Shown here piece by piece: positions 34,781-43,385 of a DNA stretch of 64,000 bases. The stretch lies in NCBI RefSeq assembly GCF_037892425.1, contig NZ_JBBKTT010000001.1:3596001-3660000 (forward strand). The letters are read 5' to 3'. How positions within the stretch are numbered: the stretch's first letter is position 1; the number at the start of each line of letters is the position of its first letter. The notes under the pieces are model-generated. The model did no database searches, had not been told where the DNA came from, and worked only from the letters and a program-made list of their open reading frames with translations. The DNA comes from Lacibacter sp. H375 (lineage in GTDB: Bacteria > Bacteroidota > Bacteroidia > Chitinophagales > Chitinophagaceae). The position numbers were made by a program, and so were the translations under genes.

Positions 34781-35638
34781 ATGAACAGGAGAGATTTTTT
34801 TGTAAACACATCGTTGTTTGCTGGTGCATTACTTGCAGAGCAGTTTGCTGCAAAGGCAAGCATAACTGCTGAACCTAAATCGGAGATCCGGTTGCTTCGC
34901 AACGCAACCGTTGTTATTAAGACTTGCGGGTTGCAGATTCTTGTTGATCCTATGCTGAGTGAAAAGGGGCAGTTGGATCCTATACCTTGGTCAAACGATC
35001 AACGAAATCCTTTAATTGATTTACCTGTCAGTTCAGATGAGTTGCAAAATATTATTGATACTACAGATATTGTTCTGTCTACTCATTTGCATCCTGATCA
35101 TTGGGATATAACAGCAACTGAGCTTCTTCCAAAATCAAAACTGATTATATGCCAACCGACGGATGAAACAGTTCTTCTAAATGCGGGATTTAAAAATATT
35201 GTTTCTGATGAAAATTTATTTCAACATCCCATAGTTATTCATCGGGTGCCGGCACAACATGGTCATGGCGAGTTACTTGAAAAAATGTCGCCGACAAGCG
35301 GTTATATCATTAAAACAAATGGACAGACAATTTATATAACGGGCGACACCGTATGGAGCGAGTCATTACATAATAACCTGATCAAATATTTACCGGATAT
35401 AGTTATAGCAAACGCTTGCGCTGCTAGGTTCAATTTCGGTGAAGCTATTACATTAACGGCCGATGACATTGTTCATATCGCTGATTCCTGTAAGACGAAT
35501 TCTAAGATTATTGTTGTGCATATGGAGGCCATAAATCATTGTTTGTTGCAACGAAAGGAATTGGATACTGTTCTTACGAAATATCATCTACATGATAAAG
35601 TACTTGTGCCAAACGATGGAGATGCGATAATCATTTAG
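34781..35638 (+). CDS. MBL-fold metal-dependent hydrolase (UlaG-like), exported
   Basis: 285 residues. The N-terminus MNRRDFFVNTSLFAGALLA has a twin-arginine-style RRDFF followed by a hydrophobic stretch, so export through Tat is likely. The metal motif is THLHPDHWD (HxHxDH), with a further His in PAQHGHG and the Asp in YITGDTVW. The arrangement resembles UlaG/RomA-type hydrolases such as lactonases and phosphodiesterases. The substrate is unknown. It stands alone upstream of a truncated transporter gene. Confidence 0.82.
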   Translation: MNRRDFFVNTSLFAGALLAEQFAAKASITAEPKSEIRLLRNATVVIKTCGLQILVDPMLSEKGQLDPIPWSNDQRNPLIDLPVSSDELQNIIDTTDIVLSTHLHPDHWDITATELLPKSKLIICQPTDETVLLNAGFKNIVSDENLFQHPIVIHRVPAQHGHGELLEKMSPTSGYIIKTNGQTIYITGDTVWSESLHNNLIKYLPDIVIANACAARFNFGEAITLTADDIVHIADSCKTNSKIIVVHMEAINHCLLQRKELDTVLTKYHLHDKVLVPNDGDAIII

Positions 35639-35663
35639 GGTTTGTAATACTCATACTCTGGTT

Positions 35664-35927
35664 ATGACATTCATCGATTTAATGAAATTGATTTTGGTAG
35701 GCGCAATTTGGGGTAGCTCATACCTGCTTATGAAACTGGCTGTTCCACTAACAGGCGCAACATTTACAACCGCAGCCCGCATATCGGTTGCTGCGGTTGC
35801 GATCCCATTCATTGCCGTGGTACGCAAACAGTTTCCGGATATAAGGACAAAATATAAGTATTACGCCGTACTGGGATTACTAAATCTCGTTATTACCTAC
35901 ATCTGGATTACCTGGATGAGAAAATAA
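35664..35927 (+). pseudogene. EamA (drug/metabolite) transporter, N-terminal fragment
   Basis: 87 residues match the beginning of an EamA-family permease: MTFIDLMKLILVGAIWGSSY, the first helix with its W-G-S-S motif, then ARISVAAVAIPF and GLLNLV. Normal proteins have about 10 helices and 290-300 residues. Here the ORF ends after roughly three helices, and the following 168 bases contain no recognisable continuation in any frame. A deletion remnant is the simplest reading; a functional mini-transporter of dimerising SMR type is less likely. Confidence 0.6.
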
Positions 35928-36060
35928 CGAATACATCTGTTTTAAGTTTTTTTGTCATCACAGTCAGTTTATTTTTTGTGTTGAAGCCCACTGACAAATA
36001 AAATCCTCGGTGTATATATTAATAACTTCCTTCGTTAAATATTTTTTTGACAATCCTACT

Positions 36061-36077
36061 GGTTCATATTTAGAACC
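36061..36077. promoter_or_regulatory. Inverted repeat upstream of the Crp/Fnr gene
   Basis: GGTTC-ATATTTA-GAACC, 5-bp arms. It precedes a TATTTTTA -7-like box (36084-36091), which is 4 bases before the ATG at 36096. The position fits autoregulation by the Crp-like protein. It is short and may be chance. Confidence 0.3.
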
Positions 36078-36095
36078 TTTTCTTATTTTTAGGAT

Positions 36096-36704
36096 ATGAG
36101 CTATCAACTGCTTCTTGATAATTTCAAAAAATTTATCAACCTCACGCAGACGGAGGAAGAGTTGGTATTACAGCACACTATTGAAAGACGTTTTAAGCGG
36201 GGTGATTTTCTAAACAGTGAAGGGGAGGTTAACCGATTTACCAATTTCATTACAAAAGGAAGTGCCCGTGTTTATTATATTGAACCAAACGGTCATGAGC
36301 ACGTTGTTCAGTTAGGCATCTGCAAATGGTGGATAGGTGATTTTCCCAGTTTCATTGCACAAACCAAGGCAGACATGTATACGGAAGCTCTCGAAACAAC
36401 TGAGGTGCTGGCATTTTCACATGATCAGTTGCAGCTTGTTTATGAAGCTGTGCCTAAAATGGAACGCTTCTTTCGGCTGTTGATACAAAATGCTTATGGC
36501 GCCTTTCACAAGCGTGTCCTGCAGTCGCTCAGCCTTGATGCAGAGCAACGTTACATTGCTTTCAGAAATGCATATCCTGAAATGGACTTGCAAATCCCTC
36601 AAAAGCATATTGCTTCTTATTTAGGTATGTCGCCGGAGTTTCTAAGTACGATAAAGAAACGTATCGTAGAAAAAGAAAGAGAAGGCAAACGACAAAAAAA
36701 CTAA
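36096..36704 (+). CDS. Crp/Fnr family transcriptional regulator
   Basis: 202 residues: a cyclic-nucleotide-binding-type beta-roll (about 20-125, with FLNSEGEVNRFTNFITKGSARVYY) and a C-terminal helix-turn-helix (QIPQKHIASYLGMSPEFLSTIKKR). The canonical cAMP-contact motif is not recognised, as usual for the many Bacteroidota Crp-like proteins whose ligand is unknown. Its 3' end overlaps the convergent barrel-protein gene by 4 bases. A possible operator lies upstream. Confidence 0.88.
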   Translation: MSYQLLLDNFKKFINLTQTEEELVLQHTIERRFKRGDFLNSEGEVNRFTNFITKGSARVYYIEPNGHEHVVQLGICKWWIGDFPSFIAQTKADMYTEALETTEVLAFSHDQLQLVYEAVPKMERFFRLLIQNAYGAFHKRVLQSLSLDAEQRYIAFRNAYPEMDLQIPQKHIASYLGMSPEFLSTIKKRIVEKEREGKRQKN

Positions 36705-37336
36705 AATAATCTCCGCAAAAAAATACCGGTGTTAACTTTCATTGTTCCAGGATAACCGTATTCATTTACGTTAACTGCAATACCCATCTGGAATTTCTTT
36801 ACATACATACCTATTCTTGCACGCTGATAACTTCTGTTGTGGTGATAGGGACCTGTGTTAGTCATGAACTGCAAGCGAGAATATAATTTTGTTTTCTGTG
36901 TTAACTGCGGTTCATATTCAATCATTCCCATCAATTCAACACTTCCGCCATTTATTACATCAGCCCGGGGTACCAGAACAACCAGTCCATTTTTAAATTG
37001 ATGTGCAAACTGCACAGCAACTGCAGGTCTGATGCCGGTAACATTTGTATAGAATATTCCTCCCATAAATGTAATACTACGCCCGGCCTGCAGACTGATA
37101 TAGGCCTGGTTCATTATTTCATTACTCATGCCTCCTTTACCCGGATCATGTTCATACCAGTTGCTGATGTTCGCAATGTGTACGATGCCGGTCTTCCCGT
37201 TTTCTTTGAACTTTTGATGAAAAAGATGCTGATAGAATAAGTAGCGGTTGCCAGGCATAATTTCTGAAGTATAAATTTGTGCCGACAGATGATTGCATAC
37301 CTGAAGGAAAAGTATAAAAAGTAAACAGGTTCTCAT
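36701..37336 (-). CDS. Exported outer-membrane-like protein, unknown function
   Basis: 211 residues, not recognised. A signal peptide (MRTCLLFILFLQVCNHLSAQ) is followed by alternating hydrophobic strands (SITFMGGIFYTNVTG, VAVQFAHQFKNGLVVLVPRA, KLYSRLQFMTNTGPY) ending in an aromatic terminal FLRRLF, the pattern of an outer-membrane beta-barrel of 8-10 strands. Convergent with the Crp-like gene by a 4-base overlap. Confidence 0.6.
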   Translation of the reverse strand: MRTCLLFILFLQVCNHLSAQIYTSEIMPGNRYLFYQHLFHQKFKENGKTGIVHIANISNWYEHDPGKGGMSNEIMNQAYISLQAGRSITFMGGIFYTNVTGIRPAVAVQFAHQFKNGLVVLVPRADVINGGSVELMGMIEYEPQLTQKTKLYSRLQFMTNTGPYHHNRSYQRARIGMYVKKFQMGIAVNVNEYGYPGTMKVNTGIFLRRLF

Positions 37337-37521
37337 TTCTTTTTTGTTTAGTTGTGATGATGATCATTATTGTTTGCAAAGTTTTACCTGTAAACCTTGG
37401 CGAAAAATAAACTGTATTAAGAAATACAAACTGCCGATGATGTTGATGAGATCTTTTTTGAAAAAACTTAAACTGCATTATTTTTTAAAGGAAGGGCGCA
37501 GATCATTTTTGCAATTAAAAA

Positions 37522-37986
37522 ATGGAAAAAATGAATTGGTTATTTCAATCCGGTGATCATGCAAGAGGTTTGATTGCCCGACTTACACTAGGTATGGTTA
37601 TTTTACCGCACGGACTTCAATTACTGTTTGGTTGGTTTGGCGGCTACGGCTTTAGCGGAAGTATGCAATACTTTACCGACACGGCAGGCCTTCCATGGAT
37701 CGTTGGTTTTATGGTCATCCTGCTACAGTCTTTTGGATCGTTACTGCTTATTGCCGGAGCTGCAGCAAGACCTTTGGCATTAGCGATCATTTTTTTATTT
37801 TCAGGTATGATCATTACAGCACATCTCGATTATGGCTTTTTTATGAACTGGTACGGAACGCAAAAGGGTGAAGGTTTTGAGTATCATTTGCTGGTGATTG
37901 GTCTTTCATTTTTGCTGATGGTTGATGGTGCTGGAAAATATTCTATTGATTACCTTTTGTTAAAGAAGGCAAATGCTCAAAAGTAA
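37522..37986 (+). CDS. DoxX family membrane protein
   Basis: 154 residues with four hydrophobic helices. It has the DoxX pattern: RLTLGMVILPHGLQLLFGWF, PWIVGFMVILLQSFGSLLLI and FLFSGMIITAH. The family is linked to quinone- or thiol-dependent membrane redox reactions. Two start codons are possible (37522, 37531). A CATTTTTG -7-like box lies 10 bases upstream. It leads a small set with a VOC protein and an FMN reductase, suggesting a redox or detoxification role (inference). Confidence 0.87.
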   Translation: MEKMNWLFQSGDHARGLIARLTLGMVILPHGLQLLFGWFGGYGFSGSMQYFTDTAGLPWIVGFMVILLQSFGSLLLIAGAAARPLALAIIFLFSGMIITAHLDYGFFMNWYGTQKGEGFEYHLLVIGLSFLLMVDGAGKYSIDYLLLKKANAQK

Positions 37987-38004
37987 CTTCTAAAGCGATA
38001 GTTT

Positions 38005-38460
38005 ATGATCAAGGGATTGTTCGAAACACATTTGTATGTAAAGGACCTTGAACGTTCTGTAAAATTTTATAAAAATGTTCTCGGGCTGGAGGAATGTCAC
38101 AGAGATGAAAAACGAAACATCGTCTTTTTCTGGGTGGGTGCACCGCAGAAATTTATGTTAGGTATCTGGCAAATGCCCGAGGCAGAAGTGATGCCACGAC
38201 ATTTTGCATTTGAATGTGAACCGGAATGGGTTCTAAATAATTCGGTGCGTTTCCTGCACAATAAGAATCTATCGTGTTATAATTTTTTAAACGATGGACC
38301 AGATCGTCCAATGGTATTTGCATGGATGCCGGCAGTGTCTATTTACTTTAATGATCCCGATGGTCATGTGCTTGAATTTATTGGTATACTCGATGGAACA
38401 GCAAAGCCCGAACTGGGCGTTATCTCCTATGAGGATTGGATCAGTGCTGCATCCAGCTAA
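38005..38460 (+). CDS. VOC/glyoxalase-fold protein
   Basis: 151 residues. Starts with the beta-alpha unit MIKGLFETHLYVKDLERSVKF and the NVLGLEE turn. The metal-binding His of the N-terminal strand (THLYV) and a Glu near the C-terminus (GHVLEFIG) fit the vicinal-oxygen-chelate superfamily. The substrate is unknown; members include glyoxalase I, dioxygenases and antibiotic-modifying proteins. 18 bases after doxX and probably co-transcribed. Confidence 0.85.
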   Translation: MIKGLFETHLYVKDLERSVKFYKNVLGLEECHRDEKRNIVFFWVGAPQKFMLGIWQMPEAEVMPRHFAFECEPEWVLNNSVRFLHNKNLSCYNFLNDGPDRPMVFAWMPAVSIYFNDPDGHVLEFIGILDGTAKPELGVISYEDWISAASS

Positions 38461-38583
38461 GTAGTGCACTGTATTTTGTTTTTTGATAGTTGTGGCCGGG
38501 TTTCTACCTGGCCTTTTTCTTAATCTGGATTATTTTATTCGGCCTCCGTTCAACTCAATTTTGAACTCTAAAAAAAAAGATGT

Positions 38584-39141
38584 ATGAAAAACGTATTGGC
38601 AATTGCGGCAAGTAACAAAAAGGTTTCGATCAATAAGATACTATTACTTTATGCTGCAAAAAAACTAAAACATGTGACGGTAAATTTATTGTCTCTTTCA
38701 GAAATTGAACTTCCCGTTTATAATGAAGAAACAGAAAAGCAAACAGGTATACCTGCAGCTGTAGAAACAATCTATGATAGGTTTTCTGAAGCCGATGCAT
38801 TTATCCTTGCTTGTCCTGAACATAACGGGTTGCCTCCCGCAGGATTTAAAAACTTATACGACTGGCTTTCCCGTATTAACCCGCAGGTGTTTCAGCAAAA
38901 ACCTGTATTGCTGTTGAGTACTTCATCAGGAATGAATGGCGGCGCAGCCAATCTGCAGTTGCTGAAGGGGCTGCTGCCAAGATGGGGTGGTGAGCCTGCA
39001 GGTATGTTTTCGTTGGGGGATTTCTATGAGAACTTTAATTGTACTGATATTAAAATCAAAGACCCTTTACTTGAACTGCAGCTTACAGAACAAGTTCAGA
39101 GCTTTGAAGCAGGGTTGCTTCAGGATTTGCAGATAGCTTAG
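38584..39141 (+). CDS. NADPH-dependent FMN reductase family protein
   Basis: 185 residues with a flavodoxin-like fold. The phosphate loop of FMN is at the start (AIAASNKKVSINK, slightly unusual for lacking the common GS-x-R), followed by LPVYNEE, the CPEHNGLPPAGFKNLYDWLSR signature and LLLSTSSGMNGG. Predicted to reduce FMN, quinones or azo compounds with NAD(P)H. It follows the VOC gene after 123 bases, and the tRNA-Ser promoter starts 17 bases beyond its stop. Confidence 0.88.
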   Translation: MKNVLAIAASNKKVSINKILLLYAAKKLKHVTVNLLSLSEIELPVYNEETEKQTGIPAAVETIYDRFSEADAFILACPEHNGLPPAGFKNLYDWLSRINPQVFQQKPVLLLSTSSGMNGGAANLQLLKGLLPRWGGEPAGMFSLGDFYENFNCTDIKIKDPLLELQLTEQVQSFEAGLLQDLQIA

Positions 39142-39158
39142 TTTTTATTTTAAAAAAT

Positions 39159-39190
39159 TTTGGCTTGGAAAACTTGTAACCTTACTTTTG
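39159..39190 (+). promoter_or_regulatory. tRNA-Ser promoter
   Basis: A -33 TTTG (39159-39162) and a -7 TACTTTTG (39183-39190) with 20 bases between them, a full Bacteroidota-type promoter 4 bases before the tRNA. Confidence 0.7.
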
Positions 39191-39194
39191 CGCC

Positions 39195-39279
39195 GGAGAG
39201 ATGGCAGAGCGGTCGAATGCGGCGGTCTTGAAAACCGTTGACTGTCAAAGGTCCGGGGGTTCGAATCCCTCTCTCTCCG
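39195..39279 (+). tRNA. tRNA-Ser(TGA)
   Basis: 85 bases. Acceptor stem GGAGAGA/TCTCTCC with discriminator G. The anticodon stem CGGT/ACCG has loop CTTGAAA (anticodon TGA), followed by a long variable arm (GTTGACTGTCAAAGGTC region) as in class II tRNAs. T arm GGGGG-TTCGAAT-CCCTC. It decodes UCA/UCG/UCU. CCA is not encoded. It has its own promoter and terminator. Confidence 0.97.
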
Positions 39280-39289
39280 CTCATGGATA

Positions 39290-39323
39290 AACCGATCGGT
39301 GAATAAAACCGGTCGGTTTTTTT
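39290..39323 (+). terminator. Intrinsic terminator after tRNA-Ser
   Basis: An 11-bp stem AACCGATCGGT/ACCGGTCGGTT with one G-T pair and a 7-base loop, followed by a run of T. It ends the single-tRNA transcript. Confidence 0.9.
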
Positions 39324-39438
39324 GTACGTCTTAATGCAAACGTTTGCTTTAATTGCTTTCGTAAATCGCAGTTTTTTTTGTTAAGTCTTTTCCCGATAAA
39401 CCTCAGAATTTCACTATTTTACCGCCCAATTGTTGATT

Positions 39439-42129
39439 ATGAAGATTCAATTCTATCTGCGTTTTTTTACGCAGTATGGCCAAAGCCTCTTTGTTTCTGG
39501 AAATTGTGAGGCTCTTGGCAATAACGATCCTGCTGCTGCTTTGCCCATGCAATACTTAACAGATGAATTCTGGACGGTGAGTATTGAGCTTGGAAAGGAT
39601 TTCGAAAACGAACTTCAGTATAACTATATTCTCAAAAGCGATAAAGGTGAAGAGGTTGTTGAATGGGGCAACGATCGTGAAGTGGAGGTGATGAAATTAG
39701 GAGTGGAAGAACTAACGCTCATTGATACATGGAACCACGCAGGTGAATTTGAAAATGCATTTTACACACAGCCATTCCTGAATGTGTTGTTGCCGAAACA
39801 TAAAGAAGCGAAATCAAGATCGTTTAAAGCAGTAACCCATGTGTTTAAAGTAAAAGCACCATTATTGAAAGAAGACGAGGTACTGTTTATCTCTGGCAGT
39901 AATGATACGCTCTCCAAATGGAGTACTACAGAACCAGTGCTCATGCATATGGAAGACAACTGGTGGACTGCCCGGTTAAATTTTTCGTCGGAAAGTTTTC
40001 CTGTTGCGTATAAGTATGGCGTGTTCAATACAAAAACAAAAAGCTTTGTTGCATTTGAGAGCGGTAATAACCGTATTCTTTACGACAGTTATGGCAGGAA
40101 GAAGATCACCATATTACACGATGGATTTGCTCTGCTGCCCAACAATACATGGAAAGGAACCGGTGTTGCCATTCCTGTTTTCAGTTTGCGTACACAAAAG
40201 AGTTTAGGTGTTGGTGAGTTTACTGATATAAAAGCATTGGTTGATTGGTCGAAGAAGGTGAATATAAAACTTATTCAGATTCTGCCGATCAATGATACAA
40301 CTGCCACACATACGTGGATGGATTCTTATCCCTATGCAGCTATCTCTGCATTTGCATTGCATCCCATCTATCTCAATATTGAGGCAGTTGCAGGCAACGC
40401 CAATCATCCTGTAGTGAAATCGCTTAAGAAGAAACAAAAAGAACTAAACGGATTAGTCGATATCGATTACGAGGCGGTGATGAAAGTAAAATGGGCTTCC
40501 GCAAAAGAATTATATGCAGAACAAAAGAAAGCGATGCATGAAGATGCGCTGTTCTTTGAGTTCTTTGAATTGAATCGTCATTGGTTGGTACCCTATGCGG
40601 CATTCAGTTATTTGCGTGATAAATACAAGACGCCAGATTTCGGCCAATGGAAATCGCATAGTGTGTATGATGAACATGCTATACAGGAGTTTGTCGATCC
40701 CACAAAAAGGCACTACGATGAAATAGGTCTTTATTATTTCATTCAATATCATTTGCATTTACAATTACAATCTGCAACTGCCTACGCACATGCAAACGGT
40801 ATTGTCGTGAAAGGAGATATTCCTATAGGTATTTACCGTAACAGTTGCGATGCATGGGTTGAACCTGAGCTCTATAACATGAGTATGCAGGCAGGTGCAC
40901 CGCCAGATGATTTTGCAGTGAAGGGACAGAACTGGGGATTCCCAACCTATAACTGGCAACGCATGGCGCAGGATGGTTTTAAATGGTGGCGTCAGCGGTT
41001 TGAGCAAATGAGCAATTACTTTGATGCATTCCGCATTGATCACATTCTTGGTTTCTTCCGCATCTGGAGTATTCCAATGCATGCTGTAGAAGGTATACTT
41101 GGATACTTTGTTCCTGCAACACCTGTTCACATAAACGAATTTGGTTCACGTGGTTTACAGTTCGATTATCAACGTTTTTGTCGTCCTTTTATAAATGATG
41201 ATGTGTTACGTGAATTAATGAACGGTGATACAGAAGTGCTGAAGCCATACCTCAATCATATTGGTAATGGTCAGTTTGAATTAAAAGAAGAATTCAATAC
41301 ACAACGAAAAGTAGAAACACATTTTGCAAAGCTTGAAGCAAACGATCATAACGATTGGATAAAACATGGTTTGTATGATTGTATCAGCAATATGATCTTC
41401 TTTGAAGTGGAAGGCAGTCAATCGCAGCAGTTTCATTTCCGCATCAGCATGAGTTCAACTTCATCGTTCCGTTATCTTGATGGAGCAACGAAAAATAATC
41501 TTGATGATCTGTATGTAAATTATTTTTACCGCAGGCAGGATGATTTCTGGCGCAAAGAAGCAATGGCGAAATTGCCTTACCTGAAACGATCTACAAATAT
41601 GCTGGTGTGTGGCGAAGATCTTGGCATGGTGCCGGATTGTGTGCCTGATGTAATGAATCAATTAGGTATGCTGAGTTTGGAAATTCAACGCATGCCGAAA
41701 GATCCATCTAAACAATTCTTTCATCCTTCAACAGCTCCATACTTAAGTGTTGTTACACCAAGTACACATGATATGAGTACGATACGTGGATGGTGGGAAG
41801 AAGATCGTATGCTGACTCAAAAATTTTTCACACACGAACTGGGACAATTTGGCGAAGCACCTTACTATTGCGAGCCATGGATCGTACAGAAAATAATTTC
41901 ACAGCATTTACATTCACCTGCTATGTGGAGTATTTTCCAGATACAGGAATTGCTGGGTATGAGTGGCGAACTGCGCAGAGAGAATCCACATGATGAACGC
42001 ATTAATGTGCCTGCTAATCCCAAAAATTACTGGCGTTACAGGATGCACATCAATCTTGAAGATCTGGTACACGAAGAAAAATTTAATGAAGAGTTGAAGG
42101 GACTTATTGTGGCAAGTGGGAGAGGATAA
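39439..42129 (+). CDS. malQ: 4-alpha-glucanotransferase (amylomaltase) with N-terminal CBM20 modules
   Basis: 896 residues. Two starch-binding CBM20-like modules come first (about 1-110, MKIQFYLRFFTQYGQSLFVSG, and 130-235, VFKVKAPLLKEDEVLFISGS). The GH77 domain has the nucleophile Asp in FDAFRIDHILGFFRIW, acid/base Glu in CGEDLGMVP and the transition-state Asp in PSTHDMSTIRGWW. This layout matches plant DPE2-type amylomaltase more than the short E. coli MalQ. It disproportionates maltodextrins in the cytoplasm. ATG 39439 is preferred over TTG 39430. Confidence 0.95.
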   Translation: MKIQFYLRFFTQYGQSLFVSGNCEALGNNDPAAALPMQYLTDEFWTVSIELGKDFENELQYNYILKSDKGEEVVEWGNDREVEVMKLGVEELTLIDTWNHAGEFENAFYTQPFLNVLLPKHKEAKSRSFKAVTHVFKVKAPLLKEDEVLFISGSNDTLSKWSTTEPVLMHMEDNWWTARLNFSSESFPVAYKYGVFNTKTKSFVAFESGNNRILYDSYGRKKITILHDGFALLPNNTWKGTGVAIPVFSLRTQKSLGVGEFTDIKALVDWSKKVNIKLIQILPINDTTATHTWMDSYPYAAISAFALHPIYLNIEAVAGNANHPVVKSLKKKQKELNGLVDIDYEAVMKVKWASAKELYAEQKKAMHEDALFFEFFELNRHWLVPYAAFSYLRDKYKTPDFGQWKSHSVYDEHAIQEFVDPTKRHYDEIGLYYFIQYHLHLQLQSATAYAHANGIVVKGDIPIGIYRNSCDAWVEPELYNMSMQAGAPPDDFAVKGQNWGFPTYNWQRMAQDGFKWWRQRFEQMSNYFDAFRIDHILGFFRIWSIPMHAVEGILGYFVPATPVHINEFGSRGLQFDYQRFCRPFINDDVLRELMNGDTEVLKPYLNHIGNGQFELKEEFNTQRKVETHFAKLEANDHNDWIKHGLYDCISNMIFFEVEGSQSQQFHFRISMSSTSSFRYLDGATKNNLDDLYVNYFYRRQDDFWRKEAMAKLPYLKRSTNMLVCGEDLGMVPDCVPDVMNQLGMLSLEIQRMPKDPSKQFFHPSTAPYLSVVTPSTHDMSTIRGWWEEDRMLTQKFFTHELGQFGEAPYYCEPWIVQKIISQHLHSPAMWSIFQIQELLGMSGELRRENPHDERINVPANPKNYWRYRMHINLEDLVHEEKFNEELKGLIVASGRG

Positions 42130-42270
42130 GGGTCATAAGTTTTAAGTTCTTCGATTTGCGTGTTCATGTTTGTTGCAAATTGTTTTCTTGTGCCTTTTGT
42201 TTTGGTTTTTGCTTTTCTTCTTGTGCCTTATACCGTGTGCCTTCTATCTTGTAACTTGTATCCTTATTAA
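42130..42270. repeat. Degenerate simple-repeat patch before the epimerase gene
   Basis: Low-complexity T-rich phrases (CTTGTGCCTT at 42187-42196 and 42220-42229, and variants CGTGTGCCTTCT and CTTGTAACTTGTATCC). CTTGTGCCTT also occurs at 19113-19122. The patch stays open in frame with the following gene and would encode an artificial hydrophobic N-terminus. Confidence 0.6.
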
Positions 42271-42283
42271 AAGTTTTCTCTCG

Positions 42284-43309
42284 ATGCCTTTACAAGTCCG
42301 TTATAAAAAAACAGAACTTCCGTTTCGTTATCCGTTTACTATTTCTAAAGGAACGAAAACACATCAGCCTGCATTAGTTGTTGAACTTGAGCATCGTGGT
42401 GCAAGAGGTTATGGCGAAGCGCCGGCCATTGCCTATTACAATTTACCGGTTGATAAAATGGTGGAAGATCTCGAACGAAAAAAAATGTTCGTAGAGAAAT
42501 TTGCTTACACAGATCCCGAGCGTTACTGGCATTACCTGCATCATTTATTTCCGCAGAATAATTTTCTTGTTTGTGCATTGGATATTGCCAGTTGGGATAT
42601 GTATGGCAAACTAAGAAACAAGCCCTTGTATCAACTCTGGAATTTAGATTACAGCAAAGCGCCAATTTGCGATTATACTATTGGCATTGATAGTGTAGAG
42701 AAGATGGTAGAGAAGATGAATGAAAAGCCGTGGCCGATTTACAAGATCAAAGTAGGAGTGCCCGGTGATGTAGAATTGGTAGCTGCATTAAGAAAACACA
42801 CTGATGCTGTTTTTCGTGTTGATGCAAATGCAGGCTGGACGCTGGAAGAAGCATTAGAAAAAATTCCGCAATTAAAAGACCTAGGGGTTGAGTTTATTGA
42901 ACAACCACTTGCAAAAGACAATTGGGAAGGGATGAAAGTTTTGTATAATGAATCGCCTTTGCCGTTGATAGCAGATGAAGCTTGTGTGTTCGAAAGTGAT
43001 GTGCAGAAATGTTATCGTCATTTTCATGGCATCAACATCAAGCTTACAAAATGCAGTGGTATTACACCTGCAAAACGAATGATCGATAAAGCGAGAGCGT
43101 TGGAAATGAAGATCATGATCGGTTGTATGAATGAATCAACCATTGGTTCAGCAGCCATTGCACATCTTGCGCCATTGGTCGACTATGTTGATATGGATGG
43201 ACCGTTGTTATTGGCGGAAGATATTGCAACCGGTTTAACGTATGATCATGGAAAAGTTACTGTGAGTGAGAAACCAGGTTTAGGTATTCAATTGCTCGAA
43301 GATTTTTGA
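42284..43309 (+). CDS. Dipeptide epimerase (enolase superfamily)
   Basis: 341 residues from ATG 42284 (MPLQVRYKKTELPFRYPF). An L-Ala-D/L-Glu epimerase-like enzyme. The base lysines are in YKIKVG. The metal ligands are DANAGW, FIEQPL and ADEAC. The second-barrel lysine is in NIKLTKCSG, and the loop DYVDMDGPLLL determines dipeptide specificity. It works in peptidoglycan turnover or use of other dipeptides. The ORF is open upstream to 42170, but that part is translated simple repeat, so I reject it. It lies within the amylolytic island without an obvious metabolic link. A bidirectional terminator follows. Confidence 0.9.
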   Translation: MPLQVRYKKTELPFRYPFTISKGTKTHQPALVVELEHRGARGYGEAPAIAYYNLPVDKMVEDLERKKMFVEKFAYTDPERYWHYLHHLFPQNNFLVCALDIASWDMYGKLRNKPLYQLWNLDYSKAPICDYTIGIDSVEKMVEKMNEKPWPIYKIKVGVPGDVELVAALRKHTDAVFRVDANAGWTLEEALEKIPQLKDLGVEFIEQPLAKDNWEGMKVLYNESPLPLIADEACVFESDVQKCYRHFHGINIKLTKCSGITPAKRMIDKARALEMKIMIGCMNESTIGSAAIAHLAPLVDYVDMDGPLLLAEDIATGLTYDHGKVTVSEKPGLGIQLLEDF

Positions 43310-43334
43310 TCTTACATAAACAGGTTGATCAATA

Positions 43335-43360
43335 AAAAAGGAGCCAGATAGCTCCTTTTT
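43335..43360. terminator. Bidirectional terminator between epimerase and sugar kinase genes
   Basis: A 10-bp stem AAAAAGGAGC/GCTCCTTTTT, 6-base loop, with A and T runs on both sides. It serves the epimerase gene (+) and the convergent ROK gene (-). Confidence 0.88.
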
Positions 43361-43385
43361 TATTTTATTCGATTTTAAACGTCAG

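Noticed and set aside
42170-42283. Hydrophobic N-terminal extension of the epimerase as a membrane anchor
   Set aside because: It is translated from a simple-repeat patch; the enzyme family begins at the ATG 42284.
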